Source of the DNA: Chloroflexota bacterium
Lineage (GTDB): Bacteria > Chloroflexota > Anaerolineae > Anaerolineales > Anaerolineaceae
Direction: 5' to 3'
Length of the DNA: 12,303 nt
NCBI GenBank assembly: GCA_012797215.1
Contig: JAAZPN010000219.1
Coordinates: 1-12,303 of the forward strand
The notes under the pieces are model-generated. The model saw only the letters and a list, made by a program, of their open reading frames with translations, was not told where the DNA came from and ran no database searches. Position numbers and translations under genes: made by a program. Below are positions 1 through 5,972 of this stretch, piece after piece (the stretch's first letter is position 1; each line of letters begins with the position of its first letter).

Positions 1-80
1 AGACTCCACAACACGCTGACACCAAAAAAGCCAAAACCAATTAAGAATAACTTGCCAAATTTAAACTTTTCGTTTTGCAT
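1..80 (-). CDS. MFS/SLC45-family transporter, N-terminal fragment (runs off the left edge)
   Basis: Only 26 codons of this minus-strand gene are inside the window. It starts at an ATG (80-78) preceded by a very good ribosome binding site (AAGGAG, 4 nt before the ATG) that abuts the trmD stop codon, 9 nt upstream. The visible peptide begins MQNEKFKFGKLF and continues with a glycine/phenylalanine-rich hydrophobic run ending in SVLWS. This is the usual beginning of the first transmembrane helix of major facilitator proteins of the SLC45/GPH type common in Anaerolineae, which carry sugars or related solutes by cation symport. The family call rests on this short segment only. The spacing says it is co-transcribed with trmD, which is an uncommon partner for it. 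Confidence 0.6.
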   Translation of the reverse strand, partial: MQNEKFKFGKLFLIGFGFFGVSVLWS

Positions 81-89
81 GCTTCTCCT

Positions 90-854
90 TTAATCTGTGT
101 CTGTTTCTTCCATTTGCTGCGCGAATTTCCGCGCGACATAGTCTTCCAGGAATTTACGGTCCTTATCGGTAAGGTCGGCCTTAAGCAATAAATCAGGGCG
201 CCAAAGCAGGGTGCGAATGAGCGATTGTTCACGCTTCCAGCGGGCTTGTTGGGCGTGGTTGCCTTGCAGGAGTACTTCCGGCACAGACCAGCCGCGAAAC
301 TCCGGTGGGCGGGTGTACTGCGGGTATTCCAGCAGTCCATTGGAGAAGGAATCGTCACTGGTGGCCTCGTTATCCCCTAAAACGCCGGGTTTTAGGCGCG
401 CGACAGCATCCAGAAGCATCAGCGCGGGCAGTTCCCCGCCTGTCAGGATGAAATCTCCAATGGAAATGACATGCGTTGCAAGATGTTCGCGGATGCGTTC
501 GTCAAAACTTTCGTATCGCCCGCAGATGAGCGCCAGCTGTTCGTGCGCGGCCAGCTCAAAGGCCAGTTCCTGCGTGAAAGGCTGCCCCTGCGGGCAGAGC
601 AGTATCACCGGGCAGGCGGGCGGCGCTCCCAGCACATCCTCGACGGCGGCAAAAACAGGTTCTGGCTTCATAATCATCCCGCCGCCGCCGCCGTAGGGCG
701 TGTCGTCGGTGGTATGGTGGCGGTCCTGAGCCCAATCGCGGATGTTGTGCGCGCGTACTTCGATCAGGTTGTTTTGAATGGCGCGCTTGAGGATGGAAAT
801 TTCGAGATAGGGTTGAAAGACTTCGGGGAAGAGGCTGAAAATGTCAAAACGCAT
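90..854 (-). CDS. trmD: tRNA (guanine(37)-N1)-methyltransferase TrmD
   Basis: TrmD transfers a methyl group from S-adenosylmethionine to N1 of G37, next to the anticodon of tRNAs reading CUN, CCN and CGG, and so prevents +1 frameshifting. The 254 residues match the usual family length. The N-terminus MRFDIFSLFPE, the glycine run PYGGGGGM (53-60), ICGRYE (110-115) and the knot segment GDFILTGGELPALML (133-147) are typical SPOUT trefoil-knot signatures. D168 in the DDSFSNGLLEYPQYTRP segment corresponds to the catalytic Asp169 of the E. coli enzyme. The gene is not beside rimM, rpsP or rplS, its usual ribosomal-operon partners. Instead it is followed 9 nt later by a transporter gene. No clear Shine-Dalgarno precedes the ATG. 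A promoter lies immediately upstream, so a leaderless message is likely. Confidence 0.97.
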   Translation of the reverse strand: MRFDIFSLFPEVFQPYLEISILKRAIQNNLIEVRAHNIRDWAQDRHHTTDDTPYGGGGGMIMKPEPVFAAVEDVLGAPPACPVILLCPQGQPFTQELAFELAAHEQLALICGRYESFDERIREHLATHVISIGDFILTGGELPALMLLDAVARLKPGVLGDNEATSDDSFSNGLLEYPQYTRPPEFRGWSVPEVLLQGNHAQQARWKREQSLIRTLLWRPDLLLKADLTDKDRKFLEDYVARKFAQQMEETDTD

Positions 855-860
855 AAAGAA

Positions 861-889
861 ATTGTATCGGATTGTTGGGATTCGGGCAA
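861..889 (-). promoter_or_regulatory. Sigma70-type promoter for trmD, apparently leaderless
   Basis: Reading the minus strand, a -35 box TTGCCC (889-884) and a -10 box TACAAT (866-861) are separated by exactly 17 nt. The -10 box ends only 6 nt before the A of the trmD ATG at 854, so transcription would begin at or within a base or two of the start codon. No AGGAGG-like sequence lies before the ATG, which agrees with leaderless translation. Confidence 0.5.
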
Positions 890-1005
890 GAATTCAGCGC
901 GGAAAGACCAAGCGTGCGCGGCAGCGTTCGGCCTGAGCCAATGTTTCCGCGCGCTGGGTGAGATAGGGTATTGCAATTTGTGATTCAGAAGAGAGCGTAG
1001 AGCGC

Positions 1006-1383
1006 CTATTCAAGGTAAATCTGCACGTGCTCGCCGTCTTCCTCGTCGGTGACGTCGATAATCTGGGAAGGCTCGTCAGATTTCAACAGCTCTGCCAGCA
1101 TGTCCGGGTCCATGCCCGCCATGTGCGGGCTAAACTTGGCGCCCATGCGCATGCCGGCATTCACAATGGAAATGGGAACGCGAATATCTGCAATGGATTT
1201 TCCATCAATAATGCGCGTGACTTTGACGTGCAGGAAGCGCGGCTTTTTGGCGGCTTTGGCTTCTTCCGCCGCGGGTTTGGCGCTTTCGTCCAGTGCTTGC
1301 AGCAGCCGCGCCGCTTCCGAAGCGTCGATTTTTCCTTCCTGCAGCATGGATAGAATTTTGATGCGTTCGTCGTTGGTGGTCAT
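1006..1383 (-). CDS. SHOCT-like domain protein, partner of the DUF2089 protein
   Basis: This is a 125-residue soluble protein. Residues 4-31 form a predicted two-helix hairpin (R-x2-IL-x2-L-x2-G-x-I-x3-EA-x3-LQAL). The same element is found at the N-terminus of YvlB/LiaX-like and other SHOCT-like proteins. A charged linker rich in Ala, Lys and Glu (about 33-48) leads to a beta-type segment, FLHVKVTRIIDGKSIADIRVPISIVNAG (about 50-77), and an acidic tail. There is no signal peptide or membrane helix. The start is set by GAGG placed 5 nt before the ATG. The gene follows the DUF2089 gene after 18 nt and is clearly in its operon. The hairpin resembles the C-terminus of the upstream product, which suggests the two proteins associate. 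The biochemical role is unknown; relatives elsewhere belong to cell-envelope stress systems, so that role is only inferred. Confidence 0.85.
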   Translation of the reverse strand: MTTNDERIKILSMLQEGKIDASEAARLLQALDESAKPAAEEAKAAKKPRFLHVKVTRIIDGKSIADIRVPISIVNAGMRMGAKFSPHMAGMDPDMLAELLKSDEPSQIIDVTDEEDGEHVQIYLE

Positions 1384-1401
1384 GGGTACCTCAGATCGTC
1401 T

Positions 1402-1782
1402 TCACTTGAGCGCCTGGAGCGACTCAAGCGCTTCATCGATGCTTATTATACCTTTCTCAAGGTTTTCCAAAATTTCGGCGCGGGTTTGGGAGGGCGGAGG
1501 AGCTTGTTTTTCTGTCTCAAAGCCCAGCGCGTGAATAATCTCAATCAGGCGGTTTTTGAGGGTGGGATAGGAAATTCCGAGGATGTCCTCCATGCGGTTC
1601 AGACGTCCTTCCGTGCGCACGAAAGTAAGCAAAAAATCGCGCTGGTCTTTTGAGAGCACTGCAAAGGGGTCCGTTTGGAATTGAAAATAGCCTTCCAGCG
1701 ACGTTTCACAGGCGGGGCAATACGCGCGGGTGATGACCATCTCTGAATGGCAAATCGGGCACGATTCGGGTAAATTTGGCAT
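1402..1782 (-). CDS. DUF2089 family zinc-ribbon / helix-turn-helix protein, putative regulator
   Basis: This 126-residue protein has three visible parts. Residues 8-25 carry a zinc ribbon with two CxxC pairs (C8/C11 and C22/C25). Residues about 46-88 form a helical region, with RLNRMEDILGISYPTLKNRL reading like a sigma-region-4 or MarR-type helix-turn-helix. Residues about 100-126 form a SHOCT-like helical hairpin ending in LQALK. This order is the DUF2089 architecture. The ATG at 1782 has an AAAGGAG site 4 nt upstream and a near-consensus promoter. It is the first gene of a two-gene operon with the SHOCT-like gene. A DNA-binding role, perhaps autoregulation through the palindromes upstream, is inferred from the HTH and the context; the family has no well-established function. 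Confidence 0.9.
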   Translation of the reverse strand: MPNLPESCPICHSEMVITRAYCPACETSLEGYFQFQTDPFAVLSKDQRDFLLTFVRTEGRLNRMEDILGISYPTLKNRLIEIIHALGFETEKQAPPPSQTRAEILENLEKGIISIDEALESLQALK

Positions 1783-1817
1783 GGCACTCCTTTGTTGGAA
1801 CGGCGCTTGTTTTTTAC

Positions 1818-1846
1818 AGTATAAACGAAATTATCAAGAATATCAA
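1818..1846 (-). promoter_or_regulatory. Sigma70-type promoter of the DUF2089-SHOCT operon
   Basis: On the minus strand, TTGATA (1846-1841) and TATACT (1823-1818) are separated by 17 nt, close to the vegetative consensus. A second TTGATA copy sits inside the spacer, so the plus strand reads as a direct repeat of ATCAAG at 1833-1838 and 1842-1847. The predicted start is near 1811, which gives a leader of about 30 nt containing the AAAGGAG site of the DUF2089 gene. Confidence 0.7.
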
Positions 1847-1856
1847 GGGCGATATC

Positions 1857-1870
1857 ATATTAATTAATAT
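1857..1870. promoter_or_regulatory. Perfect 14-bp AT palindrome in the divergent intergenic region, candidate operator
   Basis: ATATTAATTAATAT is its own reverse complement over 14 bp. It lies 10 bp upstream of the -35 box of the DUF2089 promoter within a very AT-rich block. It may be an operator for a dimeric regulator or part of an UP-element. Because it is only A and T, chance occurrence is more likely than for a mixed-base palindrome. Confidence 0.35.
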
Positions 1871-1936
1871 TCTATTTGATTATATTAAAGAATGCGCGAA
1901 AAAAGATATATAAAATCAATAACGATAATAAGAAAA

Positions 1937-1961
1937 GGTTTTTGCCTATAGGGGAAAAACC
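1937..1961. promoter_or_regulatory. Inverted repeat upstream of the ftcD promoter, candidate operator
   Basis: GGTTTTT (1937-1943) and AAAAACC (1955-1961) are perfect 7-bp inverted arms around an 11-bp centre that itself contains CC-TATA-GG. Both flanking genes are transcribed away from this point, so it cannot be a terminator for either. It ends 25 bp before the extended -10 of ftcD, where an upstream-binding regulator would sit. Confidence 0.35.
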
Positions 1962-1983
1962 AACAAGAGAGAAAGCTCCGGCT

Positions 1984-1992
1984 TGGTATAAT
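1984..1992 (+). promoter_or_regulatory. Extended -10 promoter of ftcD
   Basis: TGGTATAAT contains a perfect TATAAT (1987-1992) with the TGn extension at 1984-1986. No convincing -35 hexamer lies 16-18 nt upstream, which is usual for extended -10 promoters. Transcription would begin near 1999, leaving a leader of about 22 nt that holds GGAGG (2011-2015), 6 nt before the ATG at 2022. Confidence 0.65.
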
Positions 1993-2021
1993 CAGAGCAG
2001 AAAAGCGCCTGGAGGAAAAAC

Positions 2022-3575
2022 ATGCCAGTGAAAATTGTTGAATGCATCCCGAATTTCTCGGAAGCCCGCCGACCCGAGGTTGTGGACCAGATTGTTGCCG
2101 CGCTGCAGGCTGTGCCCGGTGTGGGAGTTCTGGACCGACATTCGGACCAGGACCATAACCGCACCGTGCTCACCTTTGTTGGCGAGCCCGCCGCTGTGGA
2201 AGAGGCGGCTTTTGCCGCCATTGCCAAGGCTGCCGAGCTGATTGACCTGGACCAACATCAAGGCCAGCATCCGCGCATCGGCGCGACCGATGTGGTGCCA
2301 TTTGTGCCGATTTCCGGCATGACCATGGTGGAATGCGTGGAAATGGCGCGCCGTCTGGGGAAGCGCGTGGCGGACAGCCTGGGCATACCGGTGTACTTTT
2401 ACGAAGAAGCCGCTACACGGCCGGACCGACGCAACCTTGAGGACATACGCCGGGGGGAATATGAAGGGCTGAAGCTTGCCATCCAGGAAGACCCATCACG
2501 CGCCCCGGACCTGGGACCCGCGCGCTTGGGCAGCGCCGGCGCGACGGTTATTGGCGCGCGCGAGGCTTTAATTGCCTACAATATCTATCTGACTACTTCT
2601 GATGTAAGCGTTGCCGAGAAAATCGCGCGGAGGGTGCGCAATTCCTCGGGAGGTTTCCGCTACGTAAAAGCCATGGGCGTCCTGGTTGGCGGCCTGGCGC
2701 AGGTATCCATGAACCTGACCAACTTTCGCCGTTCGCCAATCGCGCAAATAACAGAAATGGTGCGGCGGGAAGCAGCACGTTACAGCGCGGGGATTCATCA
2801 CTCAGAAATTGTCGGTCTGGTTCCCAACCAGGCGCTGGTGAATTCTGCCCGCTGGTACTTGCAGCTGGACGGATTTGAGAACGAGCAGCTGCTGGACAGC
2901 CGGCTCTTTGCCTGGCAGAGCGAACAGGTCGGGACCGCAAAAACCGAGGGGTCTGATTTTCTGGACCAGGTAGCGGAGGGCACGCCTTCTCCGGGCGGCG
3001 GCTCTGCGGCGGCGCACGCCGGCGCGCTCGCCGCGGCACTGGTGGCAATGGTCGCGCGGCTGACGGTTGGCAAACCGAAATACGCGGAAGTGGAGGCGGA
3101 AGCCTGGCAGGTCATCGCGCGGGCGGAAGAGCTGCGCAAGACACTCACCGAAGCTATTGAGCTGGACGCGCGCGCTTTTGACGGCATCCTGCAAGCACGC
3201 AGGCTGCCCAAAGCGGACGAAGCGCAGCAGCTGACGCGCAGCGCAGCCATTTACAAGGCCACCCTGCACGCGGCGCGCGTTCCGCTGGAAACTGCAGGTG
3301 AATGCCTGGCGGTACTGCGGCTGGCAGCGCGCATGGCTGAAATTGGCAACCTGAACGCGATTTCGGATGCAGGCGCGGGCGCGCAGCTGGCCGGGGCTGC
3401 CTTCCGCTCGGCCGCATTGAATGTGCGCATTAATCTTTCGGGTCTGGAAAATGACGCTGAACCCGCGGACATCCTGGCTGATTTGGTTCAATTGGAGCGG
3501 GAGGCCGCGCTGGCGGAAAAGTCAGTGGAGTGCTCTTTGAAAAACCGCGCCGGACTGAGCGCCGCAGCCTTGTAA
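2022..3575 (+). CDS. ftcD: Bifunctional glutamate formimidoyltransferase / formimidoyltetrahydrofolate cyclodeaminase
   Basis: The protein joins two enzymes of the folate branch of histidine breakdown. The first half (about 1-298) moves the formimino group between N-formiminoglutamate and tetrahydrofolate. The second (about 311-505) releases ammonia to form 5,10-methenyl-THF. The N-terminus KIVECIPNFSE and GQHPRIGATDVVPFVP (81-96), with H83 at the place of the catalytic His82 of mammalian FTCD, identify the transferase. TPSPGGGSAAAHAGALAAAL (321-340) and NLNAISDAGAGA (443-454) identify the cyclodeaminase. At 517 residues it is close to the animal fusion enzyme (about 540), whereas many bacteria encode the halves separately. 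GGAGG precedes the ATG by 6 nt. No hutH, hutU or hutI is nearby, so the one-carbon supply role may matter as much as histidine use. It appears to be transcribed alone. Confidence 0.96.
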   Translation: MPVKIVECIPNFSEARRPEVVDQIVAALQAVPGVGVLDRHSDQDHNRTVLTFVGEPAAVEEAAFAAIAKAAELIDLDQHQGQHPRIGATDVVPFVPISGMTMVECVEMARRLGKRVADSLGIPVYFYEEAATRPDRRNLEDIRRGEYEGLKLAIQEDPSRAPDLGPARLGSAGATVIGAREALIAYNIYLTTSDVSVAEKIARRVRNSSGGFRYVKAMGVLVGGLAQVSMNLTNFRRSPIAQITEMVRREAARYSAGIHHSEIVGLVPNQALVNSARWYLQLDGFENEQLLDSRLFAWQSEQVGTAKTEGSDFLDQVAEGTPSPGGGSAAAHAGALAAALVAMVARLTVGKPKYAEVEAEAWQVIARAEELRKTLTEAIELDARAFDGILQARRLPKADEAQQLTRSAAIYKATLHAARVPLETAGECLAVLRLAARMAEIGNLNAISDAGAGAQLAGAAFRSAALNVRINLSGLENDAEPADILADLVQLEREAALAEKSVECSLKNRAGLSAAAL

Positions 3576-3638
3576 ATAATATTTTTGCCAAGATTTGGCT
3601 GAACTGACAGATACATTTTGAATACATTGGAGCGATGA

Positions 3639-4193
3639 ATGGGACTGAAACCGGATAATTGGATTAAAAAAATGGCACTTGAACAACGCATGATTGAACC
3701 ATTTGAGGAGGCGCAGGTGCGCGAAGGGGTCATTTCGTTTGGCACCTCATCCTACGGATATGATATTCGCGTAGCCGATGAATACAAAATCTTCACCAAT
3801 ATTTACTCCGCAGTGGTGGACCCCAAGCGCTTTGACCCGCGCTCTATGGTGGATTTTAAGGGCGATGTATGCGTTATTCCGCCCAATTCTTTCGCGCTCG
3901 CCCGGACTGTCGAATATTTTCGCATTCCCGCCAATGTGCTGACCATCTGTCTTGGGAAGAGCACCTACGCCCGCTGCGGCATCATCGTGAACGTGACCCC
4001 TTTCGAGCCGGAGTGGGAAGGCTACGTGACCTTGGAAATTTCCAATACCACTCCGCTGCCCGCCAAGATTTACTCCAACGAAGGCATCGCCCAGGTGCTC
4101 TTTTTTGAAGGGGATGCGCCCTGCGATATCACTTACGCGCAGAAGAAAGGCAAGTATCAAGGCCAACAGACCATCGTTCTGCCCAAGCTCTAA
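3639..4193 (+). CDS. dcd: dCTP deaminase
   Basis: This enzyme deaminates dCTP to dUTP, the main source of dUMP for thymidylate in many bacteria. The 184 residues match the longer dCTP deaminase type. Diagnostic segments are SSYGYDIRV (37-45), [18 protein letters not shown] (80-97), [10 protein letters not shown] (106-115; S108 and R112 correspond to S111 and R115 of the E. coli enzyme) and [11 protein letters not shown] (126-136; E133 corresponds to catalytic E138). [14 protein letters not shown] (144-157) closes the core. The ATG at 3639 is chosen because GGAG lies 6 nt upstream; another ATG, 4 nt earlier, is out of frame. It heads a cluster with a YjjX-type NTPase (16 nt downstream) and a UPF0260 gene, a theme of nucleotide-pool upkeep. 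No DUF-type fusion is seen, so dUTPase activity is not predicted from sequence alone. Confidence 0.96.
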   Translation: MGLKPDNWIKKMALEQRMIEPFEEAQVREGVISFGTSSYGYDIRVADEYKIFTNIYSAVVDPKRFDPRSMVDFKGDVCVIPPNSFALARTVEYFRIPANVLTICLGKSTYARCGIIVNVTPFEPEWEGYVTLEISNTTPLPAKIYSNEGIAQVLFFEGDAPCDITYAQKKGKYQGQQTIVLPKL

Positions 4194-4209
4194 ACCAGGT
4201 CAGGCTCTG

Positions 4210-4785
4210 GTGATACGCGTCGCGGTTGGGTCCACAAATCCAGTTAAGCTGGAAGCAGTAAAGGCGGGCTTCCAATCAGTCTTCCCGCAGGAAACCCTCT
4301 CACTTGTGAGCGTGGATGCGGCTTCGGGCGTATCAAATCAGCCCATGGGTGATTATGAAACCCGTAAAGGAGCGGAGAACCGCGCGCGGGCAGCCTGCCG
4401 GGCGCTGCCGGACGCTGATTATTGGGTCGGGGTGGAAGGCGGCACAGAAACAGCGTCGGGTTTGCCAGAAACAATGCTCACGTTTGCCTGGGTGGTAATT
4501 CTAGGCGCCTCGCGGCGCGGCCAGGCTCGCACAGCCTCCTTTGAACTGCCGCAATCTGTGGCAAAGCTCGTGCGCGGCGGAATGGAGTTGGGAGACGCTG
4601 ATGACATTGTTTTCAGGACCAGCGACTCCAAGCGCCGCAACGGGGCGGTTGGTCTGCTGACGGGAGACTTAATCACGCGTGAGGGTTTGTACACCCCCGC
4701 GGTGCAGATGGCCCTCATCCCTTTTATCCGGCCGGAACTTTATGGGCCGGTAGAGGGCAGCTCTACGCCCAAACAGGAAGAGTAA
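4210..4785 (+). CDS. yjjX: Inosine/xanthosine triphosphatase, YjjX/PRRC1-like NTPase family
   Basis: Members of this family hydrolyse non-canonical purine nucleoside triphosphates (ITP, XTP) and so keep them out of nucleic acids. Visible signatures are VAVGSTNPVKLEAV (4-17), SGVSNQPMGDYETRKGAENRA (about 39-59), WVGVEGG (72-78) and FRTSDSKRRNGAVGLLTGDLITRE followed by YTPAV and PFIRPELYG near the C-terminus. The reading frame is open back to 4105, but that would overlap dcd by 89 nt and add residues unlike the family. The GTG at 4210, with AGG at 4202-4204, puts the start directly before the conserved first strand and gives 191 residues, near the roughly 170-180 of relatives. It is 16 nt after dcd and 2 nt before the UPF0260 gene, clearly one operon. 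Confidence 0.88.
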   Translation: MIRVAVGSTNPVKLEAVKAGFQSVFPQETLSLVSVDAASGVSNQPMGDYETRKGAENRARAACRALPDADYWVGVEGGTETASGLPETMLTFAWVVILGASRRGQARTASFELPQSVAKLVRGGMELGDADDIVFRTSDSKRRNGAVGLLTGDLITREGLYTPAVQMALIPFIRPELYGPVEGSSTPKQEE

Positions 4786-4787
4786 CC

Positions 4788-5234
4788 ATGACCCTTGAAA
4801 TTGAATTCTGGAAGAAAAAAGACCTGACGGCTATGAGCCCGGAAGAGTGGGAAGCGCTGTGCGACGGCTGCGGAAAATGCTGCCTGTTCAAGTTTACGAA
4901 TCCAGAAGAGGAGACTGTGCGCTTCACGAATGTAGTATGCCGCTACATGGACCTGGAAACCTGCCGCTGCACGGATTACGACAACCGGCATGTGAACGTC
5001 CCGGATTGCATCTATCTGACCCCAAAAACCGCCAAAATGGCAAATTGGCTGCCGTCTACCTGCGCCTATCGGTTGCTCGCTCATGGGCAGGACCTGCCTT
5101 GGTGGCATCCATTGAAGAGTGGGAACCCAAAAAGCGTTTTTTTGGCAGGGGAATCCGTGCTTGGAAAAGTGGTGAGTGAGGAAGAAGTCGATCCTGACGA
5201 TATGGAAGACATGGTTGTGGACTGGTTTAAGTGA
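4788..5234 (+). CDS. UPF0260 / YcgN family cysteine-cluster protein
   Basis: This 148-residue cytoplasmic protein belongs to the YcgN/YkgJ family of proteins thought to chelate zinc or iron through clustered cysteines. Nine cysteines are visible: CDGCGKCC (25-32), C51, C59 and C61 (ETCRCTDY), C74 and C92. The phrase CDGCGKCC with PDCIYLTP, WLPSTCAYRLL and WWHPL is very characteristic of UPF0260. AGGAAG lies about 8 nt before the ATG and the gene begins 2 nt after the YjjX stop, so the two are co-translated. The C-terminus is acidic (EEEVDPDDMEDMVVDWFK). No catalytic activity is established for the family. Its placement with nucleotide-cleaning enzymes is a contextual observation, not proof of a shared role. 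Confidence 0.92.
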   Translation: MTLEIEFWKKKDLTAMSPEEWEALCDGCGKCCLFKFTNPEEETVRFTNVVCRYMDLETCRCTDYDNRHVNVPDCIYLTPKTAKMANWLPSTCAYRLLAHGQDLPWWHPLKSGNPKSVFLAGESVLGKVVSEEEVDPDDMEDMVVDWFK

Positions 5235-5300
5235 AAAACGTATTCCTCAGAGGTAGAATTCGAGTAAAATAGGAAGTGAAAACGCACAAGGATGGATGCG

Positions 5301-5636
5301 ATGGACGCTGAAAAGATGAAACTCATCATAGCGGTAATCCAGGCCTCCGACAGCGATGTGTTGACTGAAGTGCTGCAGGAGCAAAATATTCCTTTCACGC
5401 GGCTTCCCAGCGTGGGCAGCTTTTTGCGGGAACGCAACGCCACCTATCTGGTCAGCTGCAAAGAAAGCGATGAGGCTGCTGTGCGTGAATTGCTGACCTC
5501 CACCTGCCAAAAGCGCATTGCGTTTATTGCCACCCCTATCGAAAACGCGCCGCTGCCAATGCCATATCCAACGGAGACTGTGGTGGGCGGCATTAACCTC
5601 TTTTCGCTTGATCTTGAGCACTTTGAGGAGCTATAA
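5301..5636 (+). CDS. Cyclic-di-AMP receptor family protein (PstA/DarA type), diverged copy 1
   Basis: This is a PII-like protein of the CdAR (DUF970) family, trimeric sensors of c-di-AMP. The core begins MKLIIAVIQASDSD at 5316 and contains SVGSFLRERNATYLV at the position of the family's STGGFLRSGNTTLLIG. In family numbering T28, F36, L37 and N41 are kept, but R26 is Pro, G35 is Ser and G47 is Ser, so ligand binding may be altered or lost. The tail NLFSLDLEHFEEL resembles the family's last strand. ATGs occur at 5292, 5301 and 5316. The one at 5301 has AAGGA 8 nt upstream and is preferred; the 5316 start matches the family N-terminus but has a poor site. It is 2 nt before a second copy of the same family. 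A weak TAAAAT box at 5265-5270 could start a separate transcript. Confidence 0.88.
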   Translation: MDAEKMKLIIAVIQASDSDVLTEVLQEQNIPFTRLPSVGSFLRERNATYLVSCKESDEAAVRELLTSTCQKRIAFIATPIENAPLPMPYPTETVVGGINLFSLDLEHFEEL

Positions 5637-5638
5637 GC

Positions 5639-5905
5639 ATGAAACTGATCATTGCCATCATCCACGACGAGGATAACGATCGGGTATCAGAGATTCTAAA
5701 CGCTGAAGATATCCGCGCGACCTTCATTGCCTCAACAGGCGGCTTTTTGCGCAGCGGCCGCAGCACCCTGCTGATTGGCCTGGAAGATGAAAAAGTGGCG
5801 CGCGCGCTGCAGCTCCTGCGGGAAAATTGCACGACCGGCAAAGAAGGCAAAGAAAAGAAAGCCATCGTTTTCGTACTAAACGTCCAGGACTACGTCCAGT
5901 TATAG
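5639..5905 (+). CDS. Cyclic-di-AMP receptor (PstA/DarA type), copy 2
   Basis: The 88-residue product is a clear CdAR (DUF970) protein: MKLIIAIIHDEDND at the N-terminus, RATFIASTGGFLRSG (26-40), LLIGLEDEKV (44-53) and a last strand VFVLNVQDYVQL. Residues matching the c-di-AMP pocket of S. aureus PstA are present at R26, T28, F36, L37 and G47; N41 is replaced by Arg. It is about 20 residues shorter than the usual 109. The loop between GKEGKEKK and the last strand is compressed, which may affect the large loops that respond to the ligand. GAGGAG within the end of copy 1 lies 8 nt before the ATG, so translation is coupled to that copy. The pair probably arose by tandem duplication and may form mixed trimers. 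Confidence 0.93.
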   Translation: MKLIIAIIHDEDNDRVSEILNAEDIRATFIASTGGFLRSGRSTLLIGLEDEKVARALQLLRENCTTGKEGKEKKAIVFVLNVQDYVQL

Positions 5906-5912
5906 TTTTACG

Positions 5913-5943
5913 CCAGCCATCAGGGCAAGAAAGCCTGCGCTGG
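5913..5943 (+). other. Possible RNA hairpin between the c-di-AMP receptor pair and the DUF4013 gene
   Basis: CCAGC (5913-5917) can pair with GCTGG (5939-5943). Inside it, GGGC (5923-5926) can pair with GCCT (5933-5936) around an AAGAAA loop. No run of T follows, so it is not a typical intrinsic terminator. It could be a processing or stability element in a read-through message, or chance. Confidence 0.25.
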
Positions 5944-5972
5944 GCATTCAATTGAAACAGAAAGAAGGAAAA

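Noticed and set aside
903..958. Inverted repeats with GCGCGG / CCGCGC arms between the SHOCT-like gene and trmD, considered as a small RNA or terminator
   Set aside because: The arms are short and separated by about 25 nt, no T-run follows on the minus strand, and no promoter for an RNA is apparent.
2798..3491. Long minus-strand open frames opposite ftcD, up to 229 codons
   Set aside because: They arise from high GC and codon bias of the well-supported ftcD gene; their products are rich in Arg, Ala and Cys with no family features.
3587..3599. Small hairpin GCCAA-GAT-TTGGC between ftcD and dcd as a terminator
   Set aside because: The stem is only 5 bp and is not followed by a T-run; no good promoter for dcd could be defined either, so read-through is possible.
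4105..4209. Upstream extension of the YjjX-type gene to an ATG at 4105
   Set aside because: It would overlap dcd by 89 nt, has no conserved residues, and the GTG at 4210 starts exactly at the conserved first strand.
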